From: CAZWVI01 sp964637165
Lineage (GTDB): Bacteria; Planctomycetota; UBA1135
Direction of reading: 5' to 3'
Assembly: GCA_964637165.1 (NCBI GenBank)
Contig: CAZWVI010000005.1
Location: 80,638 to 144,637 of the forward strand
Length of the DNA stretch: 64,000 nucleotides
Part shown: positions 8,289 through 17,200 of the stretch, one piece after another
Layout: each line of letters opens with the position of its first letter
Position numbering within the stretch: position 1 is the stretch's first letter
Notes under the pieces: generated by a model
What the model was told of the DNA's origin: nothing
The model's database searches: none
The model's input: only the letters and a program-made list of their open reading frames with translations
Position numbers and translations under genes: made by a program

Positions 8289-10006
8289 TAGTAATCAAGT
8301 CTCTGGCCAAATGGCACCGGCCAAGGTGCAAGTAGTTGCGGTGCTCGGCCAAAAAATGGATTTAGCCGCGAATAACCATCTACAAATGCCGGCCGCACTC
8401 CAAGATTGGCCAAGCTGTCGGCAGCACGCCTAGCCATCAGGGTGATTTGTTCCAAGCTGGAATAATTGATGGCATCCCACTTGTCATTAGGGGTGTGATA
8501 GTCAGCATGTTCATTAGTGTTAAAGAAAATAACCGGAATACCCGCGCGATAAAAAATTGCTTGGTCACTGCGGTCGAAAAACTCTTCGTGTTCAGTGTCG
8601 TAATGTAAATTCAAACCTTTTGCGGCACGTTTAGTTAGCTTGGGGAGGATGGGAGATGACTTAGTTCCAATTACATGCACCGTGTTGTTTGTTGCCCGTC
8701 CAACCATGTCGAAATTTAACATGGCTGAAATTTGTTCTACCGGAAGCACGCCTTGGGCTAAAAATTGTGACGCTCCGATTAATCCAATTTCTTCCCCGGA
8801 AAAGAACACAAAACAAATACTGCGTCGGGGTGAAACTTTGGCATTTACTAAAGATTCTGCAAGCGCCAAGTTGGCCACGACCCCCGAACCATTATCGTCG
8901 GCGCCATTCCAAATGTCACCAGCTTCATTGCTCCCCACGTGGTCATAGTGGGAGCTTATGACTAAATATTCGTCGCGCAGCTGTGGGTCGGAACCAGGCA
9001 GAACTCCCACCACATTCCAACCAACTCTTTCCGAAGTCTCGAAAGCGACCGTTATTTCACTATTCAGGGCTGTTTCAAAACCACTGCCACTTCCAGAGAC
9101 ATCAGTTTCCTTGACCCACTCAATGGCATTTAATTCACGTCCTTTGAAAACTTCATCGACAATCCTGCGACCCACATAGGCCACCGGTATCTCGCAGCTT
9201 AAAGTTGTTTGGCTTTGCAGCATGCAGTAAAACTGGTCGGCAACAGACTTAACTGTGAAATTAGTTTCAGTGAAAATCTTTGGATCAGTTTGCGCGCTCA
9301 ATAATGGAAGGAGTTGGTTGTATAGTTTGGAAGTGCTTGGCCAAAACGGGGCACCCGTCGCTTCAATTTTTGCGTGCTCAACTCCAGGAGGGTCGGCTAC
9401 TAAAACAGCGACCGCGCCAGCATCTTCCAGCAGTTTAATTTTTGCTTGAAGTCGCGCCGCACTAATTAATTTTTTGCCGTTGAACTTACTGTCTCGCTCA
9501 TTCGCCTGTGGCTCCCAGCGAAACACTAATGCTACTTTGCCAACAAGGTCTAGTCCCCACAAGTCGTCGTATTCATATTCGCTTGAATTGATTCCGTAGC
9601 CCACAAAAACAACTTCACCACTCGCGCTTCCGGCAGGGGCGCTTGGGTGTGGTTGGAAATTGTCTCCATGTGGGAAATCCCCGCCCAAAGTTAAATTGCA
9701 AAGCTCATTGTTAAGACGTAATGGGCTCGCGGAAAATGGATGTATGAAAGTGCCATCAATCGGTTCAAGGTTAAGCCGTTTGAGCCGTGATTCAATCCAT
9801 CTTCCCGCTGTTTGCGCACCGAGCTCCCCGGTAAACCGGCCAGCAAAATCATCACCGGCAATGAAAGCTAAGTCTTCTTCTAGTCGTTGAATGGAAATCG
9901 CCGCATCGCCAGAATAATTTGACGGACTACCTTGGGCTAAAGCGAGTGATGAAACGTAAAGCGACATCACTAGGCTGAGCCAGGCGGCGGAGGTGGGGAG
10001 GACCAT
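8288..10006 (-). CDS. Exported M28-family zinc aminopeptidase with PA domain
   Basis: About 572 residues from the ATG at 10006, chosen because it opens a proper signal peptide (MVLPTSAAWLSLVMSLYVSSLALAQ); upstream codons in frame look like noise. A protease-associated insert (VVFVGYGINSSEYEYDD to VAVLVADPPG) precedes the catalytic M28 domain. The co-catalytic two-zinc ligands are visible in order: SSHYDHVG, WNGADDNGSG, FFSGEEIGLIG, NFDMVGR and NEHADYHTPND. It should trim N-terminal residues from extracellular peptides. The start codons of this gene and gpmI are 26 bases apart in divergent orientation, so their promoters must overlap the opposite coding sequences. Confidence 0.92.
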   Translation of the reverse strand: MVLPTSAAWLSLVMSLYVSSLALAQGSPSNYSGDAAISIQRLEEDLAFIAGDDFAGRFTGELGAQTAGRWIESRLKRLNLEPIDGTFIHPFSASPLRLNNELCNLTLGGDFPHGDNFQPHPSAPAGSASGEVVFVGYGINSSEYEYDDLWGLDLVGKVALVFRWEPQANERDSKFNGKKLISAARLQAKIKLLEDAGAVAVLVADPPGVEHAKIEATGAPFWPSTSKLYNQLLPLLSAQTDPKIFTETNFTVKSVADQFYCMLQSQTTLSCEIPVAYVGRRIVDEVFKGRELNAIEWVKETDVSGSGSGFETALNSEITVAFETSERVGWNVVGVLPGSDPQLRDEYLVISSHYDHVGSNEAGDIWNGADDNGSGVVANLALAESLVNAKVSPRRSICFVFFSGEEIGLIGASQFLAQGVLPVEQISAMLNFDMVGRATNNTVHVIGTKSSPILPKLTKRAAKGLNLHYDTEHEEFFDRSDQAIFYRAGIPVIFFNTNEHADYHTPNDKWDAINYSSLEQITLMARRAADSLANLGVRPAFVDGYSRLNPFFGRAPQLLAPWPVPFGQRLDY

Positions 10007-10032
10007 TGGCGCCCCTATCCTATGGTTGCGAA

Positions 10033-11565
10033 ATGAGTGGCAAACGACCAACCGTACTCTTAGTTCTCGATGGCTGGGGCCATGCCGAGGCTACCGACTT
10101 CAATGCAATAACCAGAGCGCCCGCAGAGAACTTTTTGCGCTGGTGGAATGAATGCCCGCATTCACTATTGTCAGCAAGTGGTCGCGAAGTTGGACTGCCT
10201 TTGGGTTTGATGGGAAATTCAGAAGTAGGTCATACCAATATCGGTGCCGGCCGAGTTGTTAATCAAACCATCTCACTTATTGACAAAGCAATTGAAAATG
10301 GTGAGTTTCGCCTCAATCCTGCGCTGCGTGGCACCATCGAACATGCTCGCAAAAACAATTCACGGCTGCACCTTTTTGGTTTGCTAGGCCCTGGCGGCGT
10401 GCACGCCATTGATTCTCACTATGAAGTGCTGTTGCAGATGGCCAAGGAGTTAGGCTTGTCCAGCGAGCAAGTGCGTTTGCATTTATTGTTAGATGGCCGC
10501 GACACTCCACCAACATCAGCTAAAGATTATTTGCATCAGCTTGAACAAATGTTGGCCAAGCATGGTGGTGTGATTGCCTCGGTGTGCGGTCGTTACTATG
10601 GAATGGATCGCGATCAGCGTTGGTATCGCACCGAATTGTTTTGGAATTGCATGATGCACGCCAAGGCTGACTATCGCGCCAATACTGCGCAACAAGCACT
10701 AGCCGCGGCCGCTGAACGTGGCGAAAGTGACGAGTTCGTTATGCCGACAATAATTGGTGAGGCCAATGCCATAGCAGACGGCGATTCAGTTTTGTGTTTT
10801 AACTTTCGCTCTGACCGAGTACGGCAAATATCAGAGGCAATTTTGACATCAAGTTTTTCTAACTTTGAAACTGGGAAAGTACCTAATCTTCACTATGCGA
10901 CTATGACCCAATACAGAAAGGACTTCAGTTGCGCGGTAGCATTCCCGCCGCAAGAGTTGCGCTCGATGTTTGGTGAATTGGTTTCCGCACAAGGCATGCG
11001 CCAGTTTCGTTGCGCTGAAACTGAAAAGTATGCCCACGTTACATTTTTCTTCAATGGTGGCCGTGAAGATGTTTACCCTGGGGAAGACCGCCACTTGGTC
11101 GCTTCACCTAAGATTCCAACTTATGATTTGCAACCCGAGATGTCGGCGCCACAAGTGTGCGACGAAGTTTGCATTCGCCTAGAGAAAAACCAACACGACT
11201 TGTACGTGGTCAACTTTGCCAATTCGGACATGGTTGGTCATACCGGCAAACAAAATGCCACGGAGGCAGCGATTCGTGCGGTTGATAATTGTTTAGGTCG
11301 CATTGTTGAACAAACTATGAAGCAGGGTGGAACTGTTGCGATAACCGCCGACCATGGAAACTCTGAACAGATGCGCGACCCAGACACGGGAGGCATCCAT
11401 ACCGCTCATACGGTAAACCCAGTGCCATTCATCTTGATTGGCGAAGAATACCGCAATGCTCAAATGCGTGAAATGGGAGTTCTGGCTGATGTTGCCCCGA
11501 CTCTTATGCGCACTATGGGTATTGACCAGCCATCCGAAATGGATGGCCACGACTTGCTGAAATGA
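10033..11565 (+). CDS. gpmI: 2,3-bisphosphoglycerate-independent phosphoglycerate mutase
   Basis: 510 residues from ATG 10033 (MSGKRPTVLLVLDGWG); the open frame extends to a TTG at 10006, but family N termini begin at the chosen ATG. The metal-binding VLDGWG start and the catalytic Ser loop GNSEVGHTNIGAGR are intact, as are the mid-domain LLLDGRDTPP and the C-terminal metal site ITADHGNSEQM. The length is the usual 510. The enzyme interconverts 3- and 2-phosphoglycerate in glycolysis and gluconeogenesis using two manganese ions. The stop overlaps the start of the next gene (ATGA). Confidence 0.96.
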   Translation: MSGKRPTVLLVLDGWGHAEATDFNAITRAPAENFLRWWNECPHSLLSASGREVGLPLGLMGNSEVGHTNIGAGRVVNQTISLIDKAIENGEFRLNPALRGTIEHARKNNSRLHLFGLLGPGGVHAIDSHYEVLLQMAKELGLSSEQVRLHLLLDGRDTPPTSAKDYLHQLEQMLAKHGGVIASVCGRYYGMDRDQRWYRTELFWNCMMHAKADYRANTAQQALAAAAERGESDEFVMPTIIGEANAIADGDSVLCFNFRSDRVRQISEAILTSSFSNFETGKVPNLHYATMTQYRKDFSCAVAFPPQELRSMFGELVSAQGMRQFRCAETEKYAHVTFFFNGGREDVYPGEDRHLVASPKIPTYDLQPEMSAPQVCDEVCIRLEKNQHDLYVVNFANSDMVGHTGKQNATEAAIRAVDNCLGRIVEQTMKQGGTVAITADHGNSEQMRDPDTGGIHTAHTVNPVPFILIGEEYRNAQMREMGVLADVAPTLMRTMGIDQPSEMDGHDLLK

Positions 11566-13484
11566 TTACCAAGCCACTCCAAATACTTCTTGCTCTTGTC
11601 CTGATCGTTGCTCCGCTGAGTGCCGAAGTCTGGTACGTCGATGCCGATACCGGAATTGACGATATTTTGACCAACTCTGGCACCTCTGCTCTTGCTCCAT
11701 TTAAAACTGTCACCTACGCGATGAGCCTCGCGCAAAGTGGTGATGAAGTTGAGTTGTTGCCAGGCACTTGGGATAGCAGCATTGAGAGTTTTCCAATTAC
11801 GGTGACCAATGGCGTTTCGGTCCGTTACCCCGGTAGCGACCCAGCCATCTGCCGTTTCGATGGCGCTGGAACGCCTAATGCTTGTTTTAGAATTGATTCA
11901 GTTTTGGATGATAGCTTAACTCTCAGTGGGTTTACCATCGTCGATTGTGGCACTGGCATTGAGGTCACCAATGGCTCCAGCACTAATGGTTTTATCTTGG
12001 GGATTTATGGATGCGTGTTTGAACTAATCCAGTTTTATGGAGTGAATGCCAATCTTAGTGGCGGGGTGGAAGTCCTGTGGATTGAGGAATGTAATTTTTC
12101 GGGAACTGGCGCAACCGCCGCCGTGAATGTCACGTTGGGGTTAGGCGCATCTTTAACTACTAGCGTGGTTGAGGACAACATTATTACTGGAGCCGATAAA
12201 GGGATTGTGTTGAATGCAGAATCTGGTTCTGCGGTAATTAGTAATTCCTATATCCGTCGCAACTTTATTAGCGGTACAGCTACAGCTGCGCGAGGAATTG
12301 AAATAACTGGCCAAGCTGATGCAATTGCCGGAGCAGTTGTTGATGTTGAAGTATCAGGAAACCAAGTGCAGGGCTTTCCTGAAGCAGGATTGTATTTGGA
12401 GGCTGATTCACAACTTGGTCAAGTGGTCGTCATCGATGGAAAATTCCACCATAATGAATTCATAAATAATGGTGTCAATGCGCGCTTGGTAACGATTAAC
12501 AACACTGCATCAACAGCAGATATTAGCTCCTTGTTTTTTGGGAATTCATTTCGCGGCGCCACCACTAGTTTGGGCGATGGGAATGGGATTGTGCTTGATG
12601 CGACCTTGCCAAAGACTGGCAATTTAAATATGGCACCAAACTTTGGCGACTTGACTATCGGTTGGGGTGATGGGGCATATGGTGGCCGCAATTCAATATC
12701 GGGAAATGAAGTTTTCAATATGGTTTTGGATTTGGACATGCAAAACATTATTAAGGCCGAGCGCAACTTTTGGGACGACATTTCTATCGCCAATGTAAAT
12801 GCCAAAATTGAAACCAATGGCGCTAACTATCCGAGCATTGTTTCATTGCTTGAAGGCTCTATGAATTTTTCAGTTGCGACAGGTGAGTTGGCGGCCAATG
12901 TTGCGCAAAACGTAATTCTTGCAGCTGGGACTAGCAGTGCTTTTGTCGACAACCTAGATGCAGACGCCTTATACGGGCAAATGTTAATCACGATTGACGA
13001 GGGCACCTGGTTATTAGATCCGGTTGTTTCGGATGATGGCACCACACTTAGTTTTATTTCACCGGAATTGTTGTCAGGAAATCATGAGATTAGTTTGATT
13101 AACCCCGGTGGGCAATTTGCCATAGGCAACTTAGTGGTTGAGTCAGAAGGTGGTGCAGGAGGCGGAAGCGACACCGGTATGTGTGTTGTCGCGACAGCAG
13201 CACATGGTGACTACGACGCACCCGAAGTTAAAACCTTGCGTCGTTGGCGCGATGAGTTTTTGCTGACAACTCCAAGTGGGCGCAGTTTTGTGCGTGCTTA
13301 TTATCAACATGGGCCGGTGCTTGCTGATTGGATAAGCCAACGTGAGTGGGCACGCAAAAGTACCCGCGTTCTATTGGTTGCGCCGGTCGCTTTGGCTAAA
13401 GGAATGTTGGCTGCGCCTGAGTTAATGCGCATGTTATTGCTGCTAGCAATTGGCGCGATTAGCTTTAGAAAATTACGTCGTTGA
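11562..13484 (+). CDS. Exported beta-helix protein (DUF1565-like) with CFI-box C terminus
   Basis: 640 residues. It has a signal peptide (MITKPLQILLALVLIVAPLSAE), then a DUF1565-type opening (WYVDADTG..., APFKTVTYAMSLAQSGDEVELLPG). About 350 residues of right-handed beta-helix character follow, with repeated VVDVEVSGNQVQG-like turns. From about residue 540 comes a C-terminal module beginning CVVATAAHGDYDAPEVKTLR and containing GRSFVRAYYQHGP and LADWI. It ends in a hydrophobic helix and a basic tail. That module matches the CFI-box-CTERM pattern (Cys at the start, then ATAAYG-like and YYxxSP-like motifs), a presumed surface sorting or anchoring signal. The gene is coupled to gpmI by an ATGA overlap, which looks positional rather than functional. 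Confidence 0.85.
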   Translation: MITKPLQILLALVLIVAPLSAEVWYVDADTGIDDILTNSGTSALAPFKTVTYAMSLAQSGDEVELLPGTWDSSIESFPITVTNGVSVRYPGSDPAICRFDGAGTPNACFRIDSVLDDSLTLSGFTIVDCGTGIEVTNGSSTNGFILGIYGCVFELIQFYGVNANLSGGVEVLWIEECNFSGTGATAAVNVTLGLGASLTTSVVEDNIITGADKGIVLNAESGSAVISNSYIRRNFISGTATAARGIEITGQADAIAGAVVDVEVSGNQVQGFPEAGLYLEADSQLGQVVVIDGKFHHNEFINNGVNARLVTINNTASTADISSLFFGNSFRGATTSLGDGNGIVLDATLPKTGNLNMAPNFGDLTIGWGDGAYGGRNSISGNEVFNMVLDLDMQNIIKAERNFWDDISIANVNAKIETNGANYPSIVSLLEGSMNFSVATGELAANVAQNVILAAGTSSAFVDNLDADALYGQMLITIDEGTWLLDPVVSDDGTTLSFISPELLSGNHEISLINPGGQFAIGNLVVESEGGAGGGSDTGMCVVATAAHGDYDAPEVKTLRRWRDEFLLTTPSGRSFVRAYYQHGPVLADWISQREWARKSTRVLLVAPVALAKGMLAAPELMRMLLLLAIGAISFRKLRR

Positions 13485-13501
13485 TTTGTATAAAACTGAA
13501 A

Positions 13502-13527
13502 AGGCCGCGCCCTTATGGGCACGGCCT
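13502..13527 (-). terminator. Rho-independent terminator (minus strand)
   Basis: An eleven-base stem with one mismatch (AGGCCGCGCCC / GGGCACGGCCT) has a TTAT loop. On the minus strand it is followed by TTTTCAGTTTT, ending the small membrane protein transcript. On the plus strand, where the CFI-box gene ends, no T tract follows, so it is mainly a minus-strand terminator. Confidence 0.8.
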
Positions 13528-13563
13528 CCAGCCAGACGTTGTTCGCGCTAGTCGTCCGATTAA

Positions 13564-13938
13564 TTAAGCACCTGCGTTAGCTGTATTACGCGCAGTGTCG
13601 ACCAAGCTCTTAAGCATGCCGACTGCTGCAACTAACAGCACGATGTAAACTAGGTTTGAAAAGATTGGATCTAAGAATTTTCCAATCCATTCAACTTCGC
13701 CGATTGCGGCAGATGCGTTACCCCAAGCTGGGGCATTAAGGAAAACCAAAGCTGCTGCGCCGATGGCGTAGTCTTTGGCGTTTTCGCTTTTAACGCAAGT
13801 CCATCCAATCCACACGGCTGAGCCGTACATGAGGAAGGTTGCGATCGGGGCAAAGCCCCCAAGATCTGATGCGGAACCAGTTGCAATGCCGCTGATGATG
13901 GCGACTGCGAAAGCGATGGTGAACAAGTTTTTGGCCAT
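13564..13938 (-). CDS. Small integral membrane protein of unknown function
   Basis: 124 residues from the ATG at 13938 (MAKNLFTIAF). The frame continues upstream to an ATG at 14070, but that stretch is low-complexity basic sequence that begins inside the dispersed palindrome, so I exclude it. There are three to four hydrophobic segments: one at the N terminus (TIAFAVAIISGIATGSA), one or two in the middle (APIATFLMYGSAVWIGW, AIGAAALVFLNAPA) and one near the C terminus (NLVYIVLLVAAVGMLKSL). No family is recognised. It has its own terminator and a palindromic site upstream, so it is probably a single-gene unit. Confidence 0.7.
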   Translation of the reverse strand: MAKNLFTIAFAVAIISGIATGSASDLGGFAPIATFLMYGSAVWIGWTCVKSENAKDYAIGAAALVFLNAPAWGNASAAIGEVEWIGKFLDPIFSNLVYIVLLVAAVGMLKSLVDTARNTANAGA

Positions 13939-14049
13939 TTTTCTTCGTATGTGTGGTGAGACCCTTAGCGGGTGATGGGGCGAATGCCTCATTGGGAGAG
14001 TTAATCGCCGGAAGCGGAGTAAAATTCGCCATAAATCCCTCCCATACTC

Positions 14050-14069
14050 TGACCCCAAAGAGTGGGTCA
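14050..14069 (+). repeat. Dispersed 20-bp palindrome, copy 3
   Basis: TGACC-CCAAAGAGT-GGGTCA, in the gap between YgfZ and the small membrane protein. Its left flank CCCATACTC resembles copies 4 and 5 (CCCAGACTC). Over 30 bases it differs from copy 5 at about three positions. Confidence 0.85.
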
Positions 14070-14146
14070 TTTGTTGTTATTGAGTATTAGTAGGCTGAAA
14101 GTAGAAAGTCGCAAATATGAAAAAAGCGCAAGATCAGCCTCGAAAT

Positions 14147-14168
14147 AAACTGAATGACCGTTCAGTTT
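14147..14168. promoter_or_regulatory. 22-bp inverted repeat (TetR-type operator or hairpin)
   Basis: Two perfect eight-base arms, AAACTGAA and TTCAGTTT, flank TGACCG. This shape is typical of TetR/AcrR operators. On the minus strand the hairpin would be followed by ATTTC just after ygfZ, so a weak terminator is the alternative. It lies 31 bases beyond the ygfZ stop and 209 bases upstream of the membrane protein start. Confidence 0.45.
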
Positions 14169-14198
14169 TGCCCAAGTCGAGCATAATGCTGCCCCTTA

Positions 14199-15245
14199 TT
14201 AATCACGTTCGATTTTCGCAATAATATCGCCGTCTTCACCTAAGACCTTTAACAGAATGTTGTTACGAGCATATCTTTTGGCCACCACGGCCAGCCCAAG
14301 CGGGCAGTCTTGCAGTGGAGAGTAAACCCATGAGCTAACAATCCCGGCCGTTTTACCGTCATCGTCCAGTAATTGCTGGCCGTGAAGAGGCTTAACTCCT
14401 TGGTTGAAAACTACTCGACACAGTTGGCGCGGAGCTTCGCCGTAAGTGTTAATGCGCGCGACCACCTCTTGACCGGTGTAGCACCCCTTGCTTAGGGAGG
14501 TGCGTTTCCATTCATTACTTTCGGGCAGGGTCACACTTTCGCCAAAGTCGATACCCCAACGCGCAATCCCTGCTTCAACCCGCAAGATGTCGAGCACCAC
14601 GTGTCCGCTGGGGATTGCGCCGGCCGACTTCAGCGCGTGAGCGAGTCCGCCAATATGTTCGGGTGCGCCAATCAGTTCCCAACAATCAATCCCACGGTCC
14701 GGGCGTTGTAAAACTAAGAGCTCGCCAATCAATTCGCAGCTGGGTGCACCACAATCGGCAACAGCAATGCCAACTTTTTCTAAAGTTGCGCGCGCGGCAG
14801 GTCCTGCGACTAATAAGCGCGCGCTCGGTGGAGCCGCCCACGACAGGCTTTCACTGAAGTGCATCTTTTCAAAGTACTGATGCAAAGTTTCTTGACGACT
14901 TGCGGGCATATCAATTCCAACAAGGTCTACATCGTTTAGCTTTAAACCAAATAACAGCAGGTCACTAATCCAGTGCGCTTTGCCGTTGAGGGCAGCTGAC
15001 CATTGCCCACCGCCCGCGCCCAATTCACGAATGTCAGAACTAAGTAGGCGCTGCAAAAAGTCGGCGGTGTCGTTGCCGGACATTTCCAGCCAGCCTCGAT
15101 CGCCACCATCAAAAATGGCACAAGCATCACGTGCGGCTTGGTACTCCTCCCCAACGCCCCCGACTCGTAGGGGCAGAATTACTCCCTCAAGTTCGATGAA
15201 GTCGGCACCCCATTCGGTGAAAAGTTGATTGAGTTCGGTTTTCAT
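14199..15245 (-). CDS. ygfZ: Folate-binding YgfZ/GcvT-like protein
   Basis: About 348 residues from ATG 15245 (MKTELNQLFTEWGADF); a TTG eight codons upstream is possible but less likely. The diagnostic YgfZ motif KGCYTGQEVVAR is present near residue 255, carrying the conserved Cys. Upstream are GcvT-fold segments (AIFDGGDRGWLEMSGNDTADFLQRLLS). YgfZ binds tetrahydrofolate and helps maintain or repair iron-sulfur cluster enzymes such as MiaB; the lack of catalytic residues for glycine cleavage argues against a true T-protein. The gene is divergent from a small Cys-rich ORF, with 39 bp between starts. Confidence 0.9.
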   Translation of the reverse strand: MKTELNQLFTEWGADFIELEGVILPLRVGGVGEEYQAARDACAIFDGGDRGWLEMSGNDTADFLQRLLSSDIRELGAGGGQWSAALNGKAHWISDLLLFGLKLNDVDLVGIDMPASRQETLHQYFEKMHFSESLSWAAPPSARLLVAGPAARATLEKVGIAVADCGAPSCELIGELLVLQRPDRGIDCWELIGAPEHIGGLAHALKSAGAIPSGHVVLDILRVEAGIARWGIDFGESVTLPESNEWKRTSLSKGCYTGQEVVARINTYGEAPRQLCRVVFNQGVKPLHGQQLLDDDGKTAGIVSSWVYSPLQDCPLGLAVVAKRYARNNILLKVLGEDGDIIAKIERD

Positions 15246-15284
15246 GGATTCGGTGTGCGAGTTTAACAATAATTACGGGCGGCG

Positions 15285-15530
15285 TTGGATTCAGCTGTGG
15301 AAGAATTAGTAATAATTGCCGAAGCGTGTGGTTGCAAAATTGTGGCCTACTCAATTCATGAGCTCGACATCGTCAAGCAGTTTTGCACCGATAAGGATTT
15401 AGTAAATAAGGTAGAAGAAATGATGGCGGCACTCGCCCCCGGATGTCAAAGTCCTCCACCGCCTAAGTGTGGGGCCGCCGAGTCTTGTCGCCGCTTGCCA
15501 GGTGGTGCTTCGCCTAACGAACAAAGTTGA
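15285..15530 (+). CDS. Small Cys-containing hypothetical protein
   Basis: 81 residues if started at TTG 15285; a GTG at 15297 would give 77. The first 50 residues look like a folded alpha/beta protein with a charged, helical pattern (EELVIIAEACGCKIVAYSIHELD, DKDLVNKVEEMMAALAPG). The tail is Pro/Cys-rich with CQSPPPPKCGAAESC. I see no known family. The codon choice resembles that of neighbouring genes, and no longer frame covers it on either strand, which supports a real gene. It is divergent from ygfZ; a role in metal or iron-sulfur handling would fit but is speculation. Confidence 0.5.
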   Translation: MDSAVEELVIIAEACGCKIVAYSIHELDIVKQFCTDKDLVNKVEEMMAALAPGCQSPPPPKCGAAESCRRLPGGASPNEQS

Positions 15531-15649
15531 GGCCAGCAATAAAAGTGCTACGTAAATTCTTTACATCACGGCGGGTGCAAGTCGCAAACCGCCCGACCAC
15601 CGTTCTTGCAAATCGGCTTAGATTATTTTCTGAGGCTGACTTGGGGGAG

Positions 15650-16297
15650 TCAGTCCACTTTTGCACTTATTAATACTTTTTCGGACGTGAATGCAATTTT
15701 TCGCAGTGGTAACCAGTGGAGGTCCTTGAAGCCAGCCGCGTTCATTTCTTGGCGGACGGTCTTGGGTGATGGATTAGATGGCGGCCGATTGCGCAGTTTG
15801 TATTTGTGGCGAAGGCGGCGGCCCCAAATTTTAAAACTTTGATCGTGATGCCAACCACAGATTACTCCAAGTCTGGCAACCCGTTTTAATTCGCGCAAAA
15901 ATACTTCACGCAGGCCTGGTTCAGGAATAAGGTGGAAGAGTCTGATGCAAACCACAACATCGAAGGCATCGTCTTCAAAGGGTAGTGCGCTCAAGTCGGC
16001 GGCGAGCATTTGCGCAATTGGATGTTTGCGTGCTCCTTGGCGCAACATTTCCACGGAAAGGTCGGCGCCCACCCAGTCATATTTGTCATCTAAACTTCCG
16101 GCGAATCGGGCAGTGCCGCAGGGGACGTCTAATATTGTTTTCGCATTCGTGAATCGTTCAAGTGCCGAATTTAATAATTTTGCTTTGCGTAAATCACGCC
16201 GACGACCAGCAGTGCTTGACCAACGACGGTCGTAATCACGCGCGATTTCAGGGTCGCGGTAACTGTCAAGCTTGGCCGATTGGCTCGGCGCCGACAT
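15650..16297 (-). CDS. Class I SAM-dependent methyltransferase
   Basis: About 215 residues from ATG 16297 (MSAPSQSAK), with GAAG six bases upstream; the frame runs nine codons further to 16324. Motif I is ILDVPCGTARFAG, motif II ends GADLSVEMLRQGARK, and motif IV/post-I is LPFEDDAFDVVVCIRLFHLIP. This is the Methyltransf_11 pattern seen in small-molecule, quinone or lipid methylases. The substrate is not evident. The C-terminal 40 residues are basic. It converges on the small Cys-rich ORF and is divergent from nnrD. Confidence 0.85.
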   Translation of the reverse strand: MSAPSQSAKLDSYRDPEIARDYDRRWSSTAGRRRDLRKAKLLNSALERFTNAKTILDVPCGTARFAGSLDDKYDWVGADLSVEMLRQGARKHPIAQMLAADLSALPFEDDAFDVVVCIRLFHLIPEPGLREVFLRELKRVARLGVICGWHHDQSFKIWGRRLRHKYKLRNRPPSNPSPKTVRQEMNAAGFKDLHWLPLRKIAFTSEKVLISAKVD

Positions 16298-16364
16298 TTC
16301 TTCGGGAGGAGGCGAACTGCACACCTTGGAATTTTAGGCCTGCTAACATAACTTGCATTAACTG

Positions 16365-17198
16365 ATGAAGCCTCAATCACCTTTGCCGGCAATTCCGCCT
16401 CGGCCCCGCGATGCCCACAAGGGAACGATGGGGCGGGTGTTGCTGTGTGCGGGGTCGAAGGGCATGGCCGGCGCCGCAGCCTTAGCGGCTGAAGCAAGTT
16501 TGCGCAGCGGTGCTGGTTACGCATTTGTTATGGCGCCGACCTCGATAGCCGCCGAACTAACCGCGGCCACACCCAGTGCGGTGTTACGCCTTTGCGGCAA
16601 CGACTCACGCAGTTGTTTGTTGCTCGAAGATTCGCCCTCAATTGCCGAGTTAAGTTCTCAAGTTCAATCGATAGTGCTTGGCCCAGGTGTCGGACGTGAA
16701 CCATCAACGTTGCAACTTGTTAATCAAGTGGCGCAAGAAATAACTACACCATTAGTTCTTGATGCCGACGCATTGCACCCAGATTTAATGTACCCATTGC
16801 CTCAGAGTTGGATAATTACTCCACATGCAGCAGAGGCAAATCGATTACTTGGATACCAGTGCGACAGTCGCCAACAAACATGCCAAGCATTAGTCGACAA
16901 ATATTCATGCGTAGTGTTATTGAAAGGTGCTGGCACATTAATTGCATCGCCAAAACATGAAATGTTAAAAAACTCAACTGGAAATCCAGGCATGGCGACC
17001 GCAGGTAGTGGTGATGTGCTTAGTGGTTGCATCGCCGGCTTGCTCGCGCGCGGACTTAGTAGTTTCGACGCGACCCGCTTGGGCGCGTATTTACACGGTC
17101 GCGCCGGTGATTTAGCCGCGCAAGCAGTCGGCGAAGAATCTTTGATAGCGCCAGATTTAATTAATTTCTTGCCAACCGCAATAATGGAATTGAACTAA
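16365..17198 (+). CDS. nnrD: ADP/ATP-dependent NAD(P)H-hydrate dehydratase
   Basis: 277 residues of the ribokinase-like YjeF C-terminal domain family. Seen are GTMGRVLLCAGSKGMAGAA near the N terminus, VLDADALHPD, VVLLKGAGTLIASP and the nucleotide site NPGMATAGSGDVLSGCIAGLLARG. The enzyme dehydrates damaged (hydrated) NADH and NADPH using ATP or ADP. The usual N-terminal epimerase half (NnrE) of the bifunctional protein is absent and no separate copy is in the window, so the epimerase must be elsewhere. It is the first gene of a tight plus-strand run, with the next start three bases after its stop. Confidence 0.93.
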   Translation: MKPQSPLPAIPPRPRDAHKGTMGRVLLCAGSKGMAGAAALAAEASLRSGAGYAFVMAPTSIAAELTAATPSAVLRLCGNDSRSCLLLEDSPSIAELSSQVQSIVLGPGVGREPSTLQLVNQVAQEITTPLVLDADALHPDLMYPLPQSWIITPHAAEANRLLGYQCDSRQQTCQALVDKYSCVVLLKGAGTLIASPKHEMLKNSTGNPGMATAGSGDVLSGCIAGLLARGLSSFDATRLGAYLHGRAGDLAAQAVGEESLIAPDLINFLPTAIMELN

Positions 17199-17200
17199 TT

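Noticed and set aside
13939..14070. 44-residue extension of the small membrane protein
   Set aside because: It begins within a repeat copy, is basic and low-complexity, and the ATG at 13938 opens a membrane protein cleanly.
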